64,000 nucleotides of DNA from Pseudomonas alkylphenolica (GCF_000746525.1 NZ_CP009048.1:1-64000), one strand, 5' to 3'. Positions 30,254-39,725 are shown, counted from the stretch's first letter. Program-made: numbers and translations. Notes: generated from the sequence alone by a model not told the origin.

Positions 30254-30970
30254 ATGAAATTTGATACCCAAAGCCCTGCCTCCAGCCGCGATGTCGCCAA
30301 GCGCTCCAAGCGTGCGCGAAGGGCGCATGTCATGTGCTCACCGAAAAACGGGTTTGTCGAAATTCGACTGGAGTCGCGACTGGAGCAATCGGTCGCGCAG
30401 GCATTAGAACTCGATCCCCGAGTGCGGGCTTACCGTGCCCAGCCATTCACGCTTGATTTGACATCGGGTGAGCGGTTGGCGGCCAAGCCACCCCACAAGC
30501 CGCCGGGAGCGGTGTATTACACCCCGGATTTCATTGTGGACTTGGACGACCTAGAGGTCGTTGTCGAAGTAAAGCCCAGCGCATTCGTGGAAAAGCATCG
30601 GGCGCTGCTGGCGGAGGTGCGCGGCGCTTTGCTCAAGCAAGGATTGCGCTTCTGCGTCATCACCGAGGCGGATTTTCAGGGCCACTACCTGAGAAATGCG
30701 CAACTCTTCCTGCAGTATCTGGCGCAAGCTGCCCCTGCCCTCCCCAGGTGGGCCGTTGCCTTGCAAGCGCGAGATCCTCATGAGCTGATGGGGCCCGTCG
30801 CCCATGTGCTAAGCGGCGATGTGCCACTGAACCATCAGTTGGCCGCAGGCGTTTTGCTCGGGCTCATACAGTTCGACCTGGTACGTCATCCATTTGAGCA
30901 CATGGACTTCGACATCGCCCCAGCGTTCGGCAGTTTGAGCGCCTTCGAGGTCATTCGTTATGAACAGTAA
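30254..30970 (+). CDS. tnsA: Tn7-type transposase endonuclease subunit TnsA
   Basis: 238 residues. It cuts the 5' ends of the transposon so that movement is cut-and-paste. The restriction-endonuclease-like core is visible as ESRLE (Glu40/Glu44), YYTPDF with Asp92, and EVK (Glu105, Lys107). It overlaps tnsB by 11 bases. Presence of TnsA separates this element from TnsA-less Tn5053/Tn552-type relatives. Confidence 0.92.
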   Translation: MKFDTQSPASSRDVAKRSKRARRAHVMCSPKNGFVEIRLESRLEQSVAQALELDPRVRAYRAQPFTLDLTSGERLAAKPPHKPPGAVYYTPDFIVDLDDLEVVVEVKPSAFVEKHRALLAEVRGALLKQGLRFCVITEADFQGHYLRNAQLFLQYLAQAAPALPRWAVALQARDPHELMGPVAHVLSGDVPLNHQLAAGVLLGLIQFDLVRHPFEHMDFDIAPAFGSLSAFEVIRYEQ

Positions 30971-32885
30971 TCTGCAAGTTGGCCAAGCCGTGGTTTGGCA
31001 GGATACGTGTTACGTCATCAAGGCGATCAAGCCGACGCTGGGCGATATCGTCCTCGAAGCCAAGGGCGGAGCGGAGCGTGCTGTCGATATCATCGCTTTT
31101 TACAATCACATTGCCTCGGGCGAGATTGAGCTGTCGCAACGGCAAATTGAAGCCACGCAGCGTTCTTGGACGGTCAGCGAACAACGCGAGGCTGACTTTC
31201 GTCAGCAGCTGCTCGAGTTTCAGCGGTCACTGGAAAAACAAGGTCTCGACCAGTCGACCTGTGACGCACAGATTGATCAATACTGTCAGCGGCAAGGTCA
31301 CAAACGGCCTTCCAACAAGACTATCCGGGGCTATCGCAAAAACTTAAAACGCTTTGGCTTTGAGGGGCTCATTCCCAGCTTCAGTCGTCGAGGGGGGACA
31401 GGGTGGGCCAAAAAAGCCGCAGCGAAGGCGGTTGCCGAGAAGGTGTTGATTCAGACCTTCATGAAGGACGACAAAGTCAATTTGTCTTCTGTGGCATTGA
31501 TGGTCAATGAAGAGCTGAAGACGCACAATCAGGCCACTGGAGCCGATGAGAAAGTCGATCGCAAAACCATCGCGCGTTTGCTCCTGCAGCTGCCGAAGTC
31601 GCTGGTCAAAGAGGGTCGACTCGACCCGCGTACCTACAACTTGTGGAACCGGCAAGCCGTCCGCCGTTACGACGTCAAACTGCCTTTTGAACGGGTGGAG
31701 ATTGATGCCAAGACGATTGATGTGTACTGCTGTGACGAGTATGGCCATCGCTACACGGAGCTGACCTTGTACGCCATGGTTTGCGCGCGTACCTCCTACC
31801 CCGTCGGTGTATTTGTCAGTGGCGGCAAGCCCAGCGAATACACCCTGCTCAAAGTGTTTGAGTTTTTTTTTACGCCGAAAGACTTGGCCTTCAACGCGCG
31901 GTTCGGCATCGAAACGAATTGGGTGCAGCCTTGCGGGATTGCCTTGGTAGTGCTCGACAACGCGTCAGAGAATTTCTCGGATCTGGCATTGGCTATCGTG
32001 CGCCGACTGGGTATTCAAATCGAGTATGCCCGGATCGCGCGCGGCGACGATAAACCGCATGTGGAGTCCTTTTTTAAAGCGGCGGACGAGGGTCTGTTCA
32101 GCAAGATGCCGGGGGCGAAAAAAAGCCAGGACAAGCGCATCAAAAATCGGCATGCCAAAGCTGCAGCCGAAGCGTGTTACTCCATTGAAGAGATCTACCG
32201 CCACCTGGTGAGCTTCGTCGCAGATGTGTACATCCATCGACCGAATCAAAAGCTGGGGTTCCGCCATGGCAAGCCGATGACCATCAAGAGTGCCATGGAC
32301 GAAGCGCTCACCAATTTCCTGCCCGTACCGCCGCCTTCACTCGAGCAACTCAAGAAATTGCTGCTAGAGGTCAACCGGGATAATCGCAAAATTCAGCATT
32401 ACGGCGTCGATTTTGACGGGTTCCAGTTCCACAGTCAGGCGCTGGCAGTGCTGGCGCGTGAACGTAACCTCAGCGACATCGACATCCTGTTCAATCCGGA
32501 AGACTGCACGGCGATTTATGCCGTGCACCCGGACGACGGCAGCCACATCCGCCTAGAGAACAAGACGATCGGCATGCCTGAGGTATCCTTTGAGGTCGCC
32601 AAAACCCTCAAAAAAGCCTATTCGGGCCATGCAGCTACGATGTCCGGCCATGACTATCAGCGTGTGTACGCTCAGATGCTGGCGCAGTTCACCGCTGATA
32701 GCCAGCGCCGCCCCAGCATCAAGACCAACAACCAGGCATTGCGTGCGCGCGAGAAACTCGCGCAGAAGGCGGACATCGCCGCGCAGTTTGCACAGCACGC
32801 GCCGAAGTCGCGTCCTTTGCCTCGTACCCCGACGGTAGCCGATGGCGATGATGACTTCCGTCCAGCGCCACGGAGGACGGTATGA
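30960..32885 (+). CDS. tnsB: DDE transposase TnsB
   Basis: 641 residues. Retroviral-integrase-type catalytic core with Asp249 (VEIDAKTID), Asp333 (VVLDNASENF) and Glu369 (KPHVESFFKAA). N-terminal DNA-binding helices should recognise the GGACAAAGTTAA repeats at the element ends. The start overlaps the tnsA stop, and the stop overlaps tnsC by 4 bases. All three acidic residues are intact, so it is probably active. Confidence 0.94.
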   Translation: MNSNLQVGQAVVWQDTCYVIKAIKPTLGDIVLEAKGGAERAVDIIAFYNHIASGEIELSQRQIEATQRSWTVSEQREADFRQQLLEFQRSLEKQGLDQSTCDAQIDQYCQRQGHKRPSNKTIRGYRKNLKRFGFEGLIPSFSRRGGTGWAKKAAAKAVAEKVLIQTFMKDDKVNLSSVALMVNEELKTHNQATGADEKVDRKTIARLLLQLPKSLVKEGRLDPRTYNLWNRQAVRRYDVKLPFERVEIDAKTIDVYCCDEYGHRYTELTLYAMVCARTSYPVGVFVSGGKPSEYTLLKVFEFFFTPKDLAFNARFGIETNWVQPCGIALVVLDNASENFSDLALAIVRRLGIQIEYARIARGDDKPHVESFFKAADEGLFSKMPGAKKSQDKRIKNRHAKAAAEACYSIEEIYRHLVSFVADVYIHRPNQKLGFRHGKPMTIKSAMDEALTNFLPVPPPSLEQLKKLLLEVNRDNRKIQHYGVDFDGFQFHSQALAVLARERNLSDIDILFNPEDCTAIYAVHPDDGSHIRLENKTIGMPEVSFEVAKTLKKAYSGHAATMSGHDYQRVYAQMLAQFTADSQRRPSIKTNNQALRAREKLAQKADIAAQFAQHAPKSRPLPRTPTVADGDDDFRPAPRRTV

Positions 32886-33790
32886 GTACGATCGCCAATC
32901 AGTTGGTGGGGCACGCTCGTTTTAATACCGTACAAGGTCAGTTGGAGGAAGTCTTAACACGGGCCAGAGCCGGTGACCCACAAATCCTTCCGATTGTCGG
33001 GCCGACGCGGGTCGGCAAGACGTGCCTGCTGACCAATTTCAGGGCGATGAATTCGATTTCGGAGACAAGCCGCTCCCGCGAGATTATCAGTGTCGTCAGC
33101 CCGAAGCATTTGACCGGTCGGGCCCTGCCGGATGCTTGCTTGGCGAGCCTCGGTATGAACCCCGCGCTGTTCAGCAATCATGTCGCTGCGACAGACGCAT
33201 TTATCAAGGCGGTCAACAAGCATGCTGCACGCTTGATCATCTTTGATGAAACGCAGCACATGCTTGAGCGTGGTAGCAGCACCACGGTGCGCGCGGCAGC
33301 GGACTTTCTCAAAGGCCTCTTCGATCAGGCTCAGGCCAGTATCGTCCTGGTGGGGTTGCCGAGTCTGATCGGCCTGTTCCATGCCAACGAACAACTGGCT
33401 GATCGCGCGCGGCGTCCGGTGGAGTACTACCCATACCACTGGCAGGGTACGGATTACATCAATTTTCGCAGCGCCTTGGGCAGTGCGCTCGAATACCTGG
33501 TGGAGAGTGGTTGGGACACTTTCGAATTCAACGATCGCGATTTTGCCCAACGCATGTACGTCGCGACCGCCGGCCGTTACGGCCTCATCAACAAGATTTT
33601 TATCGAGGTGCAGGCACTTGCTGATACAGCGAAGATCGCACGTTATGACGCCTTTGCGAGGGCTTTTGAGCAAGCCGTGATGAACCGTCTGATCGAGCTC
33701 AATCCGTTCGATGTCGATCAGACGATTCAGACGGAGCACATGGCTTTGGTGTATGCCAAGGTCATGCAAGAAGCCGGTGTGAAGGTCTAG
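32882..33790 (+). CDS. tnsC: Transposition ATPase TnsC
   Basis: 302 residues, AAA+ regulator that links target selection to the transposase. Walker A GPTRVGKT is at residues 40-47 and Walker B LIIFDE at 118-123. It is shorter than TnsC of Tn7 itself (more than 500 residues) and closer in size to TniB. It overlaps tnsB by 4 bases and precedes tniQ by 10 bases. Confidence 0.92.
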   Translation: MSTIANQLVGHARFNTVQGQLEEVLTRARAGDPQILPIVGPTRVGKTCLLTNFRAMNSISETSRSREIISVVSPKHLTGRALPDACLASLGMNPALFSNHVAATDAFIKAVNKHAARLIIFDETQHMLERGSSTTVRAAADFLKGLFDQAQASIVLVGLPSLIGLFHANEQLADRARRPVEYYPYHWQGTDYINFRSALGSALEYLVESGWDTFEFNDRDFAQRMYVATAGRYGLINKIFIEVQALADTAKIARYDAFARAFEQAVMNRLIELNPFDVDQTIQTEHMALVYAKVMQEAGVKV

Positions 33791-33800
33791 GAGCAATACC

Positions 33801-35717
33801 ATGTTGGCATTTATTCCCGAGACCGACTTCGCTGACGAAAGTCTCAACGGTTACTTACTGCGCCTCGCCGAAGAGAATTTTCTTGGCTCGACCACTGCCC
33901 TGCTGCGCCCAATAGGGATCAGGCTCAAGGCCCAGTATTCGCAGCGGGAACTGCAGGCCATTGCCGAGTATCACGGCCTAGAGCTGCAGCGACTGCAATG
34001 CCTGGCAGGTTTTCCGGCCCTCAATGGTTCGTTGCAGTCCGGCGCCTTTATGCGTAAGGCCGCGACCGCGGTGTGCCCTGAGTGTCTTCGGCAGGAAGGT
34101 TACATTCGCCAGGCCTGGCATCATGAACTGTTTACTGCGTGCCCGACGCATCAGCTACTGTTGATGGATCAATGCCCCGAGTGCGACGCGCCAGCGGAAC
34201 TCAATCGCGGCGCGGTGTCTCGCTGTCGCTGTGGTTATGCGCTGAGCGAGGCTGGCGGACACCCTGCCGACGCAGCGAATTTATTCATCTCGTCGGTGTT
34301 GCTGGCGCAGCCTTCCCGCCCGTGCGGGCTGAGCGGGCTCAGTGATGAGCCGGGTGTGCCAGCGGATATCGACAAGTTTCTCCTGTTTCTGGCGAACTTG
34401 ACCTTGCCGACACCCCAGCGCAAAAACGCCGCGATCAGTTTTCACCGCGCGTTGGAAATTAATGATGCCTGCTACGCCCTGGCGGAGAATCTGCCAGAAC
34501 GGTTTCGTGCCTTCGTGCAGAACAAGGTTCAGGCGGCCAACCAGCTCAAGTCCAGTCGCTTCGTCCACAACCTCGGCCCCTGGTACAAAGAACTGAATAC
34601 ATCGTTCGCGTCCAGCGCCTATAGCTCGGTTCGAGCCACAGTCTGTAGCGTGATGCTCGAACGGGCTGATGCTCCTATCAACCGAAAAATGAAGTACATC
34701 GCTGCCGAACTGTTGGGGCAAAAAAAGACTTTTACCGCCTGCGAGGCAGCGCGGCTGCTCGGCTCCTCCCCGGATCGAATCGTCTCCTTGGTGAAGACCG
34801 GAAAACTAGCGGGGGAAATCATGAGTGGCGCCGCTGTGGAATTTTGCGTGGTCGATCGGGCGGCGGTGGAAGCGCAGCAGAAGGCCGCCAAGGGATTGGT
34901 CGCTGGCAAGGAGCTGCTTAGCCTGCTCAACATCACTCGTCGGGTGCGTGAGCGCTTGCTGGCGTCGGGTGTGCTGAATCGTGTGCCTGACAACGACAAG
35001 CCGCTGTTCGCCAAAGGTGAGTATCGTGTAGAGGATATCCAGCGCTTGATCGATACCTTGAATGGTGGGTGTTGCCACGCTGCGTCTGTCTCTAGCTTGG
35101 GGCTCGATGACATCAGTGGCAAACGCTTTTCCCATGAGCAGGCGCAAGAGTTATACCGGTTGATATTCAGCGGTCAGATCAAGCCGGTAATGCGAGATAT
35201 CGGTATCCAGGGCTTGGCAGCGTTCAAGTTTGATCATGACGAACTGCGACGTCACCTTCGGCAAGAGCCGACCATGCCTGAACTAAGCATTACTGATCTG
35301 ACCAAGATCACGCGCTGGAAACACGAAACCATCAGAGCGTGGATTGAGAGGGGCTTGCTGCCTGCGCGCACCGAGTTCGACGAGGGCAGGCGCCGGGTGT
35401 TTATTTCCGTGGCAAACCTGGTGACATTTCTCTCGCGCTATGTGGTGGCGGCTGATGCCGCTGAGCGATTGGGGAGCAAGTCGATTTGGTTGACCAAACC
35501 GCTCAAAACCAAAGGTGTGCTGGCGCAAGGGGCGCACGCCACCCGCGATGGAAGCCTGCGTGGCGTCCTGTTGTCGGCTGACGCTTTGATCAACGTGGCC
35601 TCCGGTCGGTCGTCCGACTGGGCCCGCCAGCCAACATTGGAGTGGGCGGATCCTCGAGCACTCCTGGCGGATAAACAGCACAGGCCCGCGCTGTCCTTCG
35701 TGGAGACGCAGCCATGA
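33801..35717 (+). CDS. tniQ: TniQ/TnsD-type target selector
   Basis: 638 residues. The N-terminal TniQ domain has the zinc-binding set Cys92, Cys95, Cys114, His117, Cys125 and Cys128 (VCPECLRQEG ... CPTH ... CPEC), then CRC at 142-144. A long C-terminal part with several helix-turn-helix-like segments (for example LSITDLTKITRWKHETIRAWI) fits a sequence-specific TnsD that reads an attachment site. Given where the element sits, the site should lie in the 3' end of gyrB; this is inference. The start has TAGGAGC upstream. Confidence 0.92.
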   Translation: MLAFIPETDFADESLNGYLLRLAEENFLGSTTALLRPIGIRLKAQYSQRELQAIAEYHGLELQRLQCLAGFPALNGSLQSGAFMRKAATAVCPECLRQEGYIRQAWHHELFTACPTHQLLLMDQCPECDAPAELNRGAVSRCRCGYALSEAGGHPADAANLFISSVLLAQPSRPCGLSGLSDEPGVPADIDKFLLFLANLTLPTPQRKNAAISFHRALEINDACYALAENLPERFRAFVQNKVQAANQLKSSRFVHNLGPWYKELNTSFASSAYSSVRATVCSVMLERADAPINRKMKYIAAELLGQKKTFTACEAARLLGSSPDRIVSLVKTGKLAGEIMSGAAVEFCVVDRAAVEAQQKAAKGLVAGKELLSLLNITRRVRERLLASGVLNRVPDNDKPLFAKGEYRVEDIQRLIDTLNGGCCHAASVSSLGLDDISGKRFSHEQAQELYRLIFSGQIKPVMRDIGIQGLAAFKFDHDELRRHLRQEPTMPELSITDLTKITRWKHETIRAWIERGLLPARTEFDEGRRRVFISVANLVTFLSRYVVAADAAERLGSKSIWLTKPLKTKGVLAQGAHATRDGSLRGVLLSADALINVASGRSSDWARQPTLEWADPRALLADKQHRPALSFVETQP

Positions 35718-36070
35718 CCGTTCCGGACACCTGGGCTGAGCGGCAGTTGCAGGAAGCGCTACGTACCCCGTTCGCCACGCCGGTCACGGCCTACCTTACC
35801 GACGTGTACATATGCAGTTGCTGTGCCGTGGGGGTTATTCATCACGATGCACGACCAGCTGAGCGCGAGCTGTTTCTGGATGGTCAGCGCATTCGTACGT
35901 CTGACATCCGAAGTGTCTCTCGTGATGGGCATTACTGGGTCATCCACACAGCGAGTCAGAGTCGCTATGTCCTCGTCACCTTTCATGCCGATGGTGGAAA
36001 AAAGTCGTTTATCGATTTTTTGATGATTTTGTCCAACGGTTTCTATTCCACTCCGGGTCGACTGCACTAA
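35714..36070 (+). CDS. Small protein coupled to tniQ (paralogue A)
   Basis: 118 residues, family not recognised. The core pattern is YLTDVYICSCCAVG near the start and SRYVLVTF...GGKKSFIDF...NGFYSTP at the end. It overlaps the tniQ stop by 4 bases, so it is translated from the tns operon. The next gene, split by IS21, encodes a clear relative, which shows a local duplication and a conserved role. The paired cysteines after the first strand may bind metal. A role in targeting or regulation is inference from position only. Confidence 0.7.
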   Translation: MTVPDTWAERQLQEALRTPFATPVTAYLTDVYICSCCAVGVIHHDARPAERELFLDGQRIRTSDIRSVSRDGHYWVIHTASQSRYVLVTFHADGGKKSFIDFLMILSNGFYSTPGRLH

Positions 36071-36145
36071 CCGGGAGGTAGGCGGATGACAGCGGCGTTC
36101 GAGCTGGCGCAGGCACTAAGTAATCGTGAGCTGTGGTTATCCATG

Positions 36146-36151
36146 ACGGCC
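36146..36151. repeat. IS21 target duplication, left copy (ACGGCC)
   Basis: ACGGCC precedes the left terminus TGCGGATTCC and recurs directly after the right terminus. The duplicated bases are in frame in the interrupted gene on both sides. Confidence 0.9.
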
Positions 36152-36279
36152 TGCGGATTCCACGCCATCCGGCCACCCAGTCCGCTCTCATCTGGCCAGG
36201 CATTCCAGGGCCATCTGGCCACCTGTTCCACGGCCATCCGGCCGGGCAGTCGGAGCGCAGCGACGCAGGGGTGGCATTG

Positions 36280-37035
36280 TTAGTCCGGGTTGGCTGGCGT
36301 CGTCAATTTCTGCGTCCGTTTGCGCATTGATTCACCCTTCAGATTGATCCGGTAAGCGTTGTGCACCAGGCGGTCGAGGATAGCGTCGGCCAGGGTCGGA
36401 TCGCCGATCAGTTCGTGCCAGTTGTCCACCGGCATCTGGCTGGTAACGATGGTCGAGCGCTGGCCGTAGCGGTCGTCCAGTAGCTCCAGCATGTCGCGCC
36501 GCTGTTCGGCGGTGAACGGGGCCAAGCCCCAGTCATCGAGGATCAGCAGGTCGGTCTTGGCGTAGCTGCTCATCAGCTTGGCGAAGCGCCCGTCGCCATG
36601 GGCCAGACCCAGTTCTTCCAGCAAACGCGGCAAGCGCAGGTAACGCACGCTGTAGCCTTCTCGGCAGGCCTGGTGGGCCAGGGCGCAGGCCAGCCAGGTT
36701 TTACCGACACCGGTGGGGCCGCCGATGATCAGGTTGAGGCCGTCGCGTAGCCACTGGCCGCCGCTCAGTTGCAGGATCAGCGCCTTATCCAGCCCGCGCG
36801 GGCTGCGGTAGTCGATGTCTTCGAGGCAGGCGTTGTGCTTGAGCCGGGCCTGGCGCAGGCGGCTGCTCAGGCGCTTGTCGTCGCGTTCAGTCAGCTCGCG
36901 GTCGACCAGCAGGCCGAGGCGTTCCTCGAAGCTCAGGCTGTCGATGTCCGGGGTTTTCAGTTGTTCGTTCAGCGCCTTGAGCATGCCGTGCAGGCGCAGG
37001 GTTTGCAGCTTGTCCAGGGTCGGATGGGGCAGCAT
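36280..37035 (-). CDS. istB: IS21-family helper ATPase IstB
   Basis: 251 residues starting MLPHPTLDKLQTLRLHGM. It is a DnaA/DnaC-type AAA+ protein with Walker A GGPTGVGKTWLA and Walker B LLILDDWGLAPF. It directs the IstA transposase to target DNA. The frame is open far upstream inside istA, but the family start and the 17-base spacing after the istA stop fix the ATG. Confidence 0.95.
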   Translation of the reverse strand: MLPHPTLDKLQTLRLHGMLKALNEQLKTPDIDSLSFEERLGLLVDRELTERDDKRLSSRLRQARLKHNACLEDIDYRSPRGLDKALILQLSGGQWLRDGLNLIIGGPTGVGKTWLACALAHQACREGYSVRYLRLPRLLEELGLAHGDGRFAKLMSSYAKTDLLILDDWGLAPFTAEQRRDMLELLDDRYGQRSTIVTSQMPVDNWHELIGDPTLADAILDRLVHNAYRINLKGESMRKRTQKLTTPANPD

Positions 37036-37052
37036 GGTGGGATTCCTTGTGT

Positions 37053-38567
37053 TCAGTGGTAGTAGCCGGGGCCGCGCAGGTTGGCGTGGTCGTCCGGCAG
37101 CAGGGGCAGGTGCTGCTGGGCCAGCGGCAGGTTCTCCAGCCCCTGGCGCAGGATCGATTCGAGGCTCTTGTAGCTGCACGTGCCGAGGCTGATGGCGCGA
37201 CGGCAGGCCAACTCCAGGCGCACTTCGCCGTGGGTTTTGCCCAGGCGCAGGATGCCCAGGCAGGCCCGGTAGCCCTGCTGCGGATGGATGCGCCGTTCGA
37301 GGATGTGCCGGATCACGCCGGCGGTGTTCGGCCCGGTCTGCTCGGCCCAGCGGATCAGCCGTTGTGGCGTCCACTCGGCATGCTCGCGATGGCTCTTGGG
37401 CATGTGCTCGGCCTGCGTGCTGTGCCGGCCCTTGTGCATTGAGCGCAGGTGGCTGGCCACTCGCTGGTTGGCGTGGAAACACTCGACGGTGCGCGCCGTC
37501 AGGCGCACCTCCAGCTGCTTCTTCACCAGTTGATACGGCACCGAGTAGTAATGCCCATCGACCTCGACGTGGTAGTCGATGTGCACCCGCGCTTTCTTCC
37601 ACTCGGCGTAGACGTAGGGTTGCTCCGGCAGGGGGCGCAGCGCCGGACGATCCAGGCTGTCGAAGGCCGTCTGGCGCGAGCCCGGCAGCTTCTTGAACGG
37701 GCGTTGGTTGAGCCGCTCCAGCAACACGGAGATGGCGCTGTTGAGTTCGTCCAAGGAGAAGAACTGACGGTTGCGCAGGGCCGCGAGGATCCAACGCTCG
37801 ACCACCTGCACGCCGACTTCGGCCTTGGCCTTGTCGCGCGGTTTGCGTGCCCGCGCCGGCACCACCGCCACTCCGTAGTGCTCGGCAAGGTCGCGGTAGC
37901 TGGGGTTGATGTCCGGCTCGTAACGATGGGCCTTGCTCACCGCGCTGCGCAGGTTGTCCGGCACCACGATCTCCGGCACGCCGCCGAGGAAGGCGAAGCA
38001 ACGGGTATGCGAGCCTAGCCAGTCCGGCAGCTGCTGCGACCAGGTGGCTTCGGCGAAGGTGTAGCTGGACGCGCCGAGCACCGCGACGAACACCTGCGCC
38101 TGGCGGATCTCGCCGCTGTGGCGGTCGATAACCGGCACCGTCTGGCCGGCATAGTCGACGAACAGCTTCTCGCCGACGCGGTGCTCCTGACGCATCACCA
38201 CGTCCAGCTTGCCCTGCCAGGCCCGGTAGTGCTCACAGAACCAGCTGTACTGAAAGCCCTGCGGCTGGCTCAGGCGGTACTCCTGCCAGAGCAGCGCCAG
38301 GGTCACCCCGGGGCGGCGCAGTTCGGCATGCACCCATGCCCAATCGGGTAAAGGCCGCTTCTCGCTGGCAACCGCCGGGGCCGGCGGGAACAGTTGCTGC
38401 TCCAACTCGGCATCGGACAACGAACAGGGCCAACTGAGACCACTGGCGGCAAAACGATTGAGGTAGTCGCCGACGGTGACACGACCGACCTGCACGCTGA
38501 CCGCAATCTGGCGAGCTGATAGTCCGACCTCGAACTTGAGACGTAGTACTTCGCGAATCTTACGCAT
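37053..38567 (-). CDS. istA: IS21-family transposase IstA
   Basis: 504 residues. N-terminal helix-turn-helix (GLSARQIAVSVQVGRVTV) and an integrase-type core with KLFVDYAGQ, VVPDNLRSAV and DKAKAEVGVQ carrying the Asp, Asp and Glu. The ATG giving MRKIREVLRLKFE has GGAG 9 bases upstream; an in-frame GTG 15 bases earlier is less likely. Intact. Confidence 0.95.
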   Translation of the reverse strand: MRKIREVLRLKFEVGLSARQIAVSVQVGRVTVGDYLNRFAASGLSWPCSLSDAELEQQLFPPAPAVASEKRPLPDWAWVHAELRRPGVTLALLWQEYRLSQPQGFQYSWFCEHYRAWQGKLDVVMRQEHRVGEKLFVDYAGQTVPVIDRHSGEIRQAQVFVAVLGASSYTFAEATWSQQLPDWLGSHTRCFAFLGGVPEIVVPDNLRSAVSKAHRYEPDINPSYRDLAEHYGVAVVPARARKPRDKAKAEVGVQVVERWILAALRNRQFFSLDELNSAISVLLERLNQRPFKKLPGSRQTAFDSLDRPALRPLPEQPYVYAEWKKARVHIDYHVEVDGHYYSVPYQLVKKQLEVRLTARTVECFHANQRVASHLRSMHKGRHSTQAEHMPKSHREHAEWTPQRLIRWAEQTGPNTAGVIRHILERRIHPQQGYRACLGILRLGKTHGEVRLELACRRAISLGTCSYKSLESILRQGLENLPLAQQHLPLLPDDHANLRGPGYYH

Positions 38568-38771
38568 GGATAAACGCTCCACGACGACCTCTCTGCTTCG
38601 AAAAAGAGGTCGATGGTAGTGAAGAAATCCTGCGTAGCTGCCTGCCCGGTTGAGTGGCCGGATGGCCGTGGAATCAGTGGCCGGATGCGCGTGGAATGGG
38701 TGGCCGGATCAGCGTGGAATCGGTGGTCAGATGCTCATGGAATGGGTGGCCAGATGACCGTGGAATCCGCA

Positions 38772-38777
38772 ACGGCC
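38772..38777. repeat. IS21 target duplication, right copy (ACGGCC)
   Basis: The second copy of ACGGCC, following the right terminus and leading in frame into the 3' part of the interrupted gene. Confidence 0.9.
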
Positions 38778-39140
38778 TTTCTGGTCGAGGTGCGGATCGA
38801 GTGTGATTGTGCCTGCGGACGAGTGTATGCCGATGTGTTGGAACGAGTGGCTGACGGTACTGCGCTGTGTACTGCCGAGATCGATAGCCTGGTGATACGC
38901 CAGGGCTATTGGACATTCAAGACGGTTGAAGCTGAACGATATGTGATCGTCAGCTTCGATGGCCCGGCGGGGCGACGTTCGTTCTATGCGTTCGCCCGGT
39001 TGATGGCCGGTGGTCTTTTTCGCACTCCGACCACGCGGCAATAACCGAGCACAAACCACCGGCTTGGCCGGTACCAACGATGGCTACCCGGCGTCGATAT
39101 CAACGCCCCGGCGCTTGATCGTTCAACGGAGGTTAGCGTG

Positions 39141-39548
39141 ATGAGCGAATCGAATCCGTTGGCGCAGATGGCCAACTTTCTCTATGGCGCCGGCACGCCG
39201 ACAGCGGGCCTAAACCTCAACCCAGAGGAGGCGAGCCGTGAAGCGCAGCGTCGCTACCCACATAAACAATACTGCCTGGTCACGCAGTGGATGCTGGTGG
39301 ATTTGCTCGTGGCGGATCCGGCACTGTGGGCGGTTGAGCATCCGGGCAAGGTGCCGCGCCTGGTGTTGGCGCATAACATTGTGTTCGACAGCGCTGGACG
39401 TTTTCCGCCGGGCTATTGGGTGAGAAGTACCTTTCAAGTCTCATATGCAGAAGAGGGTTTTTTTGAGACCGGCAATACCGTGTACGCCCTTCTGGGTGAG
39501 GGCTGCAGCAAAACCGAAGCGCTGGAGGTGGTGTTCAGCCTGTATTGA
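39141..39548 (+). CDS. DUF6957-like small protein
   Basis: 135 residues starting MSESNPLAQMANFLYG. The segment YPHKQYCLVTQWMLVDLLV and the ending RFPPGYWVRSTFQVSYAEEG...FETGNTVYALLGEG resemble what I remember of DUF6957 proteins in Pseudomonas, not checked. ACGGAGG lies 8 bases before the ATG; a GTG one codon earlier is possible. It follows the paralogue pair in the same direction. Function unknown. Confidence 0.65.
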   Translation: MSESNPLAQMANFLYGAGTPTAGLNLNPEEASREAQRRYPHKQYCLVTQWMLVDLLVADPALWAVEHPGKVPRLVLAHNIVFDSAGRFPPGYWVRSTFQVSYAEEGFFETGNTVYALLGEGCSKTEALEVVFSLY

Positions 39549-39725
39549 CGCGCCACCCCCGGCTTCGCATCTTTTCAGGTGCTACCGTTACCGATTCGCT
39601 TGGCCCACCGGCGCGTGATCGGCGGGCGGCTGACAGCGTTGACCCAGCGGGTGGCGGCGGACGGGACGGCAACACTTCGCCCCGCAGCAGGTAGGCCAAC
39701 GGCCCGTTGATTATGAGGTGGTGCC

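Larger units (their letters stand above)
36152..38771 (-). mobile_element. IS21-family insertion sequence, 2620 bp
   Basis: Termini TGCGGATTCCACG and CGTGGAATCCGCA are inverted and end in TG/CA, as in IS21. Several further copies of GTGGCCGGATGNCCGTGGAAT lie inside both ends (about 36175-36240 and 38650-38770), the multiple transposase sites of this family. It carries istA and istB in order on the minus strand. The 6-bp duplication is intact, so the insertion is recent and unrearranged. Confidence 0.93.
36086..39044 (+). pseudogene. Paralogue B of the tniQ-coupled gene, split by IS21
   Basis: The 5' part (36086-36151, start with GGGAGG upstream) encodes MTAAFELAQALSNRELWLSM and two further residues. 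The 3' part (38778-39044) continues in frame with FLVEVRIECDCACG to RLMAGGLFRTPTTRQ. Removing the IS and one copy of ACGGCC restores a frame of 110 residues. It aligns with paralogue A: L..V.I.C.C..G, then RYV.V.F....G.(K/R)SF..F...G.(F/Y).TP. The IS supplies an alternative ATG at 38754 before the 3' part, so a shortened protein could still be made. Confidence 0.85.

Noticed and set aside
36280..38001. A 573-codon frame joining istB with sequence upstream
   Set aside because: The upstream part is istA read in another frame; the real IstB starts at the ATG complementary to 37033-37035.
38613..39044. A 143-codon frame starting inside the right end of IS21
   Set aside because: Its first third is translated IS end repeats; the rest is the 3' part of the interrupted paralogue.
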